Source: Phallusia fumigata (Eukaryota; Chordata; Ascidiacea; Phlebobranchia; Ascidiidae). From it: DNA of 29,011 bases. How positions within the stretch are numbered: position 1 is the first letter of the stretch; each line of letters begins with the position of its first letter. Both the position numbers and the translations under genes were made by a program. The DNA lies in contig QXVZ01026673.1 of the NCBI GenBank assembly GCA_008931825.1, positions 1 through 29,011 of the forward strand. The letters run 5' to 3'. Below, piece after piece: positions 11,601 through 20,600 of this stretch. The notes under the pieces are model-generated. The model was not told the DNA's origin. It was given only the letters and a program-made list of their open reading frames with translations, and searched no databases.

Positions 11601-14600
11601 GTTTAGGTGTCAATGCCCGATCAGCTTCACAGGACTAAGATGCGAAACAGGTAACTGACTGACTAAGTCATCCTGGCCCAATAACCGTAAATTTTCAATT
11701 AGTGTTTTCGATGATTGTTTGACCGATTGTGTCAGCGAGTGGTGCAAGTGAAATTGGCCCATCAACATGCTGGAGTTCCAGAAATCGCTGCGACACGCAG
11801 GAAATAAACATCATGTGTAGATACAGCCGATACTATCAGCGTGTCTAATGCATGATTTTCTGAGAAAGTCTTCTGTGCCCAGCAGTACCGGGCAGAGGTT
11901 GCATGCTTTAGAGTTAGTCACAACAACCCGCGGCTCTCCGATGTTTCTTGTTTTTGCCCGAAATAGAAAACTGCGGGTGGCGTGCACGTTTAGACATACG
12001 AGCTTGCCTTCAAGTCTAAAAACATAATCGTACAATATCTGCACGTGACAAAACGCCAGCGCCCCCTAGCGGAACTATTTACAAACGTTCAAATACAGAA
12101 AATATAGGGTGCGTTGGTTCGGCTACCAGCCATTAAACCGGACAAAAATCCCACAAATTGCCAAAATGCGGTTGTTGCAGAGACTGTCGAATGTGAAGAA
12201 GGATCGTGCTGGAACAGTGGGTATTGTGACGAAGGGGCTTCCCGGCGATGTATATGCGTCACTGGATTTCAGGGAAAACACTGCTACAACGGTAAGCTTC
12301 GTTAGGATCTGTCTTTGGTACAGCCATCAATGTCGCTTCAAAAAAGGGCACCAGGCCACTGGCTAAAGTAGCTATGACATTACGTCTGTATGTGGGTCGA
12401 GCGCCCTAGACCAGTGGTTCCCAACGAGGGAAATTCCGCGGTACGGGGGGATTTTGTATTTGCAAGGGGGGAATTTTGTTTGAAATGTAATTTAACAAAA
12501 GATTTATCAATAGTTTCTCTTTTTAACATACTGACATAAACATGCTCTTTACGACATAAATTTCTAGTGGGGGGAATTTAATATGAGGTAAAGGTTTCCA
12601 TGGAAATAAAAAGGTTTTGGACCACTGGCTTATGCTATGCGATCAAGCAGTCGCCCCATTTAGTAAATAACATGTTGGCAACTTGCCAGACAACGACGAA
12701 TGCGCCGCGGGAGCTTGCGCTGAAAATGCTATTTGCACAAACACAGTTGGATCTTTCGAATGCGTGTGCAAGCATGGATTCAGTGGGGATGCATTGGAAC
12801 ATTGTACAGGTAAATAATGTCGCTGACAAGTACGGTTGGTGTTTTGGAAAACAATTGAAGCTCCTCCTGGGAATTCGCGCAGATTCGTAATTTAACCCTA
12901 GTTTTACGTCACAAAGTGCGCAAATATCGTTTATTAAAGTCACTATAATTGAAGTTTTTGCACAACTCACATTTAGTTTCTAGCGTAAACACTATTTGAA
13001 GTAACGTATTACAGCTTTATAGATATCGCTGAAACTTTCCCGAAGATATTTGTGTGGGTGTGTGAGCTTCAAATGTTATCACCACAGTGGCGATTGTGTA
13101 AAATTTTTTTCAGCTGATTATTCCTTTGTAAGAATTTGCACAGTCGCGCAATTTAAGCCGTTTTACGTGCAAAAGGCACAAAATCCACAAGCAACGTTAA
13201 AGTTAAAGAATCCACTGATTTGAGCCGAAATTTGGCTAATGAACATTTTTTTGCACAGTTTACTTTTAAATTTTAGCAAAAAATACTATTTCCAGTAATG
13301 ATTACAGCATACAAAAATATTTTAACGAAGTTCTGACATCGCTAAAAATGACCCGAAAATATTTGCACGTCTATGATGTAGGTCGCTGCGAGAGTGAAAC
13401 TATCGCCACGCCAAACGGTACCTTTACATTTCCTTCATCTTGGGTTGAGTTGCTTGTTCTGTCGGAGGAAGTCTGTCCTGACAGCAGTAAGTATGGGCAC
13501 AATTCTTGCTTTTGGGAGCATGTATGTATAAGAGTAAGGGAGCAACTTCTGTGTTTTCATCGATTTTAAAGTTTTTCGTACTTTCTGTTTCTTAAAGTTC
13601 CGTTTTTATTGTTTGTGCCGCAAACAGATTCATTCCACCCAAAAGTAATTTCCGAAAATCATTTTTTTTTTTTTTAAATCTTACTGCCAGAAAATTTGTC
13701 TTCCGTGAATACATTTGATTGCAAATGTTGTGTGTATGACGCAAAGTTTTCTTTTCATTAAACCACTGTGATAACAACAGCGATTGTCGAAATGTTCGCA
13801 ATGCGATGTATTCACTACGTACAAGTTCTCTGGCAGTTATGTTTTAATTCAAGCTACTTGNTTCTATAGGAACACAAGATACAGACTTGAAAAGTAGCTT
13901 AGGTTAAAACATACCTGCCAGAGAACCTGTATATTGTGAATACATTTTATTGCAAACATTTCGTAAATTGCTGTTAAGCCTCGTCATTACGCACTGATGA
14001 TGACAACAGCGATTGTCGAAACGTTTGCAACGTAATATATTCACTACGTACAAGTTCTCTGGCAGTTATGTTTTAAACTTTAGTTTTAAATGTTTAGCTA
14101 TTGCTTTGTAACGACAAACCTACCTCACGACANAAGTTTTTTTAGATAGTTTTCCATGTAAGTGTTCCACTTAACGTAGGTGCAAATTTTCAGCGCCATA
14201 ACCCGAATATATCAAAAGATATTCAACGATTTGTTAGTATACTTGGGTGCGCTAGACGCTTCTTGCTCCAAAAACTCTGGTTTACGTCCGTCATCGGTGT
14301 AAACGTTTCCAGATCGTTCTATGGCTTCTGTGAGATGCGCACAATACACAGATACCAACGGAACGACGAACTTCAAGTTCGATCGCCGATCGTTCTATTA
14401 CACACCATGTGACGTCACGATCGAGGGACTGGAGAGCGAGGTGAGTATCGTAGCGGTCTAATAGACCACACACATTTTCCACGTTGTTGTACTCACTGAA
14501 AGAACTCACATTTTTATTTTGGCTGCATGACGTTATTGTTGGCTAAGGGTTCCAAACGCGACTTCAATGAAGTAGTTTTAATACACTTATGTATGTATAT

Positions 14601-17600
14601 ACACACATGCACATATATATAAATATATATATGCTTGGGACCTCCAAGTGGCTTAATCGACCCTAGCTAGTGTATGCTTATACCATAAAGTGAACATATG
14701 TGTATGAAAGCCCCTGTGTGTATCTAAATCAACGTAGTAACGCAAACATTGCTCAAACTACATGTAAAGACCGGCCTAACGTATATGTCAAGGCAACGAA
14801 GTGTGAAAAACGAGAGTTTTTTAGAAACTGTAGCTTAAATCATGTAGAGTAAAGGCAAAACGTTAAAAAATTTCAGTTTTGGCGCCAAGATTTTTTTACC
14901 TTGCTGGAAACGTTTTGCTTGCACACCACTTTTTTGCAAGTGCCCATTCTAATGTTAAAGATCCCTGTGTAAAATTTATGTAAATTTGCGTAAGTCCAGT
15001 CAGTCCAATGTTGGCTATTTGCCAATTTGTGTGGGTAACATAAAGAGTTGACAAAACACTTTTTTCTACAGTTGAATTCCAGCACGACAAGCAGTGAAAC
15101 GGTTGAAAAAGTGGTAAGTAACCTCGGAATACTGACATCAGCAGGCACGAATCGAAGCAGTGATAAGAAGGCGACCGAAATGCTGCAGCGAATCAGCAAA
15201 CTGTCTGTTGCAACCAACGTTGTGAGTGACTCAGCATTTTATTTAACTTGTATAGATTCTGTCTATACTACCAAGCAGGTATACTATAAGGCCGGAACGG
15301 GGCATACCAAGGCTAAACGTTATTTATATTAGCTTGGGTAAATTTAGATTGGCAGTTAACCACACTAACAAAACCTGCCCGATCCACAAAAATCGTCTGT
15401 AAATCAACAGAGGGGCCGGCAACACCAGACACGCATGCCACAGTTGGTACGCGAGGTGATTATTCATGGCGCGCCAAGTCAGTTACAAGTTTATTTTCAA
15501 ATACATTTTTGGTGCCGAATTAAGCGACTTTTTTGTCAATTTATCGTTAAGTGCAGTGAAACTGCAGGAACGAGCCACATTGTGCAGATTGTAACAATAA
15601 GCTTCTTAATCAAAAATATCACTAGCAAGTGACGTCATCAACATGTCACACGAATTCATTACCATTTTGACGTAATTTGTAAACTGGCACACTGCATTCA
15701 AAAGGTTGCAGACCTCCGAATTAACAAATATTTGTTCTACAGCAGCATCACACTAGTGTTTTCTCAAATTACAATCCGCAGGAGGTATTAATAACATTTG
15801 CCAACGTCGCGAGCAATCTTATCGACAAGTTGGCGGGCAATCGGAAACACAAACAATCCAGAGAGCCACACAGCGTCGACGCTGCCTTTCGCGAGCGAGC
15901 GAACTGGATTCAGAAAAATTGCCTCATCACTTCTGTGCTGGAAATCGGTCGGACAACGCAGCTTTCAAACACAACAACAAGCGTCTTGGTGGACACTGCC
16001 CGCATATCTGTCGAGGTTAGTTCAATGGCGCAAGTCTGATACTGGGATCTGCCCTATGCAGCCTTCATGCTGGCCAACGATAACGACACCCCCAAATATA
16101 AATCACAGTACGCCAGGCCTCATATTAAATCAGTCCGCCTTTCAAGCATTTCCATTCAGCAAGGGGTGGGCTAAAAAAATTCGGCCTGCGGTGGGATTCG
16201 AACCCACGACGGTAGCCTATCCGGGGTTGGCGCTCTGCCAACTGAGCTACGCAGAGCCAGTGGCAAGCCTGTCGAAAGTTGCATCACAGACGTACATAAG
16301 GAAAGCCTATTTGCACGCAGCAGGCCTGGCGTACTGATTGGCGTCAAATGTTTTTTCCTGGTGGGTCAGACAGGTCCGTACTAACGTCACATTTAAAATT
16401 TTCCAATCGGGTCTTTATATTTTCTTCACCTCTTGACCTAAACCGAGTTAAGGTTTGCTTTTCTACTTTCGTCGCCACGTATTCGGTTGAAAGTTTGACA
16501 TGGGTAATGTCAGACGTGACAGATCAAGTGATGAGGTGGGAGTTTGAAAACCATATGTGTGCATCACAAGAGACACCCGCTATCTTCTGATCAAGAAGTT
16601 TGACAAGCCGCGTTCAATTGTAAACTGTCGAAAACCCAACTCGAGTTACTAGGGTGTGCTGGCACTTCGTGCGTGATTAGGATGTCCGTTGAAAGATTAG
16701 GATCGTTGTAAGACATTGGAGTTCTTGTGTGACTGAAGTCAAAAGCTCTGCAGCAAACGACTGACATTTTGTAAATATTTATTCGGTAGCTGTTGGGCTG
16801 ACTGCACGGAATAGGGGTGCCTAGTTGTGAAACAAATTAAAGCCATTATTAACATATAGTTAGGGTTGTCAACTTTGTTGAGCTACANATATTTATTCGG
16901 TAGCTGTTGGGCTGACTGTCGAACACAACATGATCAGTCGTCCATTAAACAGCACGGATAGGGGCTGTCTAGTCACGAAACAAATCAAAGCCATTGTTAA
17001 CATATAGTTGACGCTTAAACAAAAAAATGTGCTGGTGTTCGTCCTGGATTTGCAATTTCTATTTTTGGCAACATTTTGCGCATTTCCTACGGGGTTCGTT
17101 TAACACAGTGAACATGCACCCTTTGTGGCACCTCCGCACAATGCTGCTACCAGATGCGTCTACCGGTTGCGTTACGGTTTTTAAATCTCGCGGCAAGCAG
17201 CGGGGCATTTACACCAGCCGCCGGGACCAAATTCTGTCTATCAAACATAAAACTCTTTGGCCGTGTCTGATAGATAAACTTTGGTCGCGGCTGGTGTAAA
17301 TGCCCCCCTGCTTGTCGCGAGATCAAAAAACCAGTAGACGCATCTTGTGTGAATCAGCCTTAATACCACAAGTAACGATTGACGTGATTGCTGTATTGCA
17401 ATCGAGTGAAATTAATTTGAGTTAGTTTTTAGTGGTCCGCGTATCATCGAACAAGACTTAATCGACCCGGTAAACAAATAATTTAAAAAAGTTTGAGAAC
17501 CTCTGGTTTTTAAATGGTCAACCATTTTTACTCAGATTATAAACTTGGATCACAACGACCACGCCGACACCTTTGACAACGCGGGAACTTCCAATTCGTC

Positions 17601-20600
17601 GAACTCTATAACGCTTTCCCCTAAAGTTTACACGGATGCAGAAAACGGCATAAAAACCACCCCAGTGTCCCTAACTATACCCAAAAGTGTATACAAGCAA
17701 AAACAAGTCACTTGCGACAAAAACCAGCTATGCCGGGGCGAATCCGCCACTAGCGGCGTCAGAGCATCATTGGTGGTCCATAAGTCAGGTACCAAAGGAC
17801 AACAGAGCTCAATGGATAAACATCCGAATGAGGTGAGGCGTATGGTGGAACTATGCCCTTGATGTTTTAAAGATCTTTGGCTTTCGTTAATTTGGATAAT
17901 GTTTTGTTGTTCAGATCGTCGCGGTTGAGTTGTCGTCTATAAACACGTCATCACTTCCGGATCCCATCACTCTCACTTTCCGGAAGAAAAAACCCGACAA
18001 CACCAGTACATCCGTGAGTGCTAACTTTCTACTTCTTTTTGGATTTCTTTTTCTGCTTTTTTGGACTTTAAACACACAAACGTCCTCGCTGGCCCTCTCG
18101 AGCACCAATCAAATTTATTTTTATGTCTGAATGTGGGTCAAGCGCCTTTGGTCTTTGTCCAAGTGCAAATGTTTTTCACGAGGTTCGAACTCTTGACAAG
18201 GACGAATTCGGATCAGTTTTGCATGTCTGAATGTTGGTCAAGCGGATTCGGCTATCCGCAATATTTAGCTGGCTAATGTACGCCACCCAGCGGAAAACTA
18301 AACGCGCCAAAAGGCAGAACAACAAAACTGTCCGCGTCCGCCTCGAATAACAGGTTACTTTTAGGCAGTCTTTTCCTTGAACTTTCACAGGACGACCTGG
18401 ATTTGCGTTGCGTCTTCTGGGACGAATACACTTGGGCGTGGTCCAGTCGGGGATGCCGGCTTCGCTCCTCCGATGAAAACGAGACAATTTGCGAGTGTAA
18501 TCATATGACCACATTCGCCCTTCTGGTGGTAAGTATGCTTCTTCACCAGTATTTTATCTTCATTTCGTCATTCTTACCTTTGACCACTCGCTATCTGTGT
18601 CAAAGTGTACAGGATGGGATCTGTATAAATGCATAAAAACGGTTCAAAAAGTTATACCCTTTTAAACAGTTTATCCAGCATCTTTTTTACATGTTGTTTT
18701 TGTCTTTATGAACAGAATATCGCGGAAAACGCACCTGATGAAACAATCTTAAGCACTGTAAGCAACATTGGTTGCATCCTCTCCTCCGTCTGCCTCGTTT
18801 TAACGATCATCATTCATCTTTCCATCAGGTAAGACCTTCGTAATTCCATCAATTTGCTTATATCCTCGCAACATTCTATCCCCGGTATATCCACCAAGAT
18901 GGTCGAGTGGTTGGAGCGACCGCCTTGTGTTCGCAAAGCTACTTGTTTTTATCCTGTCTCGGCCAGTTATGTTTCCCTGAACAAGAAAAACTTTGAACCC
19001 TTTCAACCGAAATTCAAGCAACCAACCATTTGAAATGAAATTAATCAAAAAAATGTTTCACGGAAACTTGGCATTGCTCCAATCCAGTGGAGCCCGATAG
19101 GTTCCAAATGTATTTCCCAAATATTGAAGTCATCCACTTCAACAGATTAAAAAAATATGATTCAAAGGAACTGCAAAAATGTAAGGCGCTCATACGTTGC
19201 TCTGCCTATCAAAGTAAAATGCAAAACAAACAAAGTTATTAGAAAAACAAGGCACGGCCTTTAGGAGTAAGTAGCTCAATTAAAAACACTGGCAGCTTTA
19301 AATTAAACAAACAAACTTTGAAAAACAAGTCACAGATGTAAAGAGTAGCTCAAACAAAAAACCCTGGATCTTTTTTTAACCAACCAATCTTAGAAACACA
19401 AGACACGGACTTGAAGAGGACCTTAATTAAAATAAACAAATAAAGCTTATCTTGTGAACGCAAAGCCAAGCCAGACAAGCACCAACATTAAACCAATCGT
19501 TTCTCTTTTGTAGTCAACTTCGCAACCGACGACCGACGCCAATCATGGTCAACCTGTGTTGCAACCTCCTCATCACCTACCTTATCTTCTTCTTCGGCAT
19601 CCAGAGGACCGAGGTCGATATTGTGTGTCAAGTGGTCGCCATCACGCTTCACTGGTCACTGTTGTCCGCCTGGTGTTGGATGGCTGTCTACAACTATTCC
19701 ATGTATCTGGCTTTCGTCAAGGTAACGTATTAAAGACAAATTGTTCGCATTTTTTCACTTGCGCTCAAGGGAGTCGCCAAGCGATGGGAAGTTTAGTTTA
19801 ACGCTTACAATAACATGTTTTTATGTCCGAAAAATGATTTTTTGATGTCGGTTTCATGATGAAAAACAGCTACCTTAAAGTTTAGTATTACAATATATTT
19901 TATTTTTGAGTCAGTAACTTGTCCAGTAAAAATTTAATCAATTTTAATTACGATGTAAGGATATAAAGAAACAATTAATTTAATTCATCTAAATCTATTT
20001 GTTTTTTAGTTTAGTTTTAGACAACGTAGCAAATTTTAGCCGTGAATCCAACATCCCGTGAATCTACTCCTTTTTTAACATCAGGTTTTCAACTACATTC
20101 GAAAACATTTCTGGCTGACAGTTGCTCTTTTCGCATACGGTTTGCCAACCCTGATTGTAGCTGTATCCGTCGGCTATTTCATGTTCTACGTCGACAAAAA
20201 CAATGGTAAATAAATAAAACAAGTCTTCTGACTAATTGTTTTATACCTAGTTTTCAAAACGCCGCTTTTGGTGTTAGATTATAACTTACAGCGGCCCTTT
20301 AATGTTTTTGTAAAAACAACGTCTTGCCGCCGCCAAGATGGCCGAGTATTAATTGCGACCGCATTGTGCTCGCAGGGTTTTCTCTAAACAAGATACATAA
20401 GTGACATCGTTCCACTTAGTGGAACTCAAAGGGTTGATGCAAAGTAAATCCCCCAACTTTGGCAAAGCAAATTCGAAAAAATCTAACAAAATTCTACAGT
20501 GAGTTACGATACACGACGGGGGACTCATATTGATCATACCGCTACTAGAGTTGTTCCTCCTACTGATAACAAAAAAACTATAACTCCCAGCCGATGAGAC

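Noticed and set aside
14133-14133. The n at 14133 as a further duplication join.
   Set aside because: Unlike 7293 and 16888 I found no repeated sequence starting after it, so it may be a plain ambiguous base or small gap.
15798-16337. Long open frame of 179 codons across receptor exon 16 and the intron after it.
   Set aside because: It is in a different frame from the exon, which reads as GAIN sequence in its own frame with good splice sites, and it runs through the tRNA-like sequence.
17027-17299. Open frame of 90 codons inside the long receptor intron.
   Set aside because: It lies largely in one arm of the long inverted repeat and resembles no protein family.
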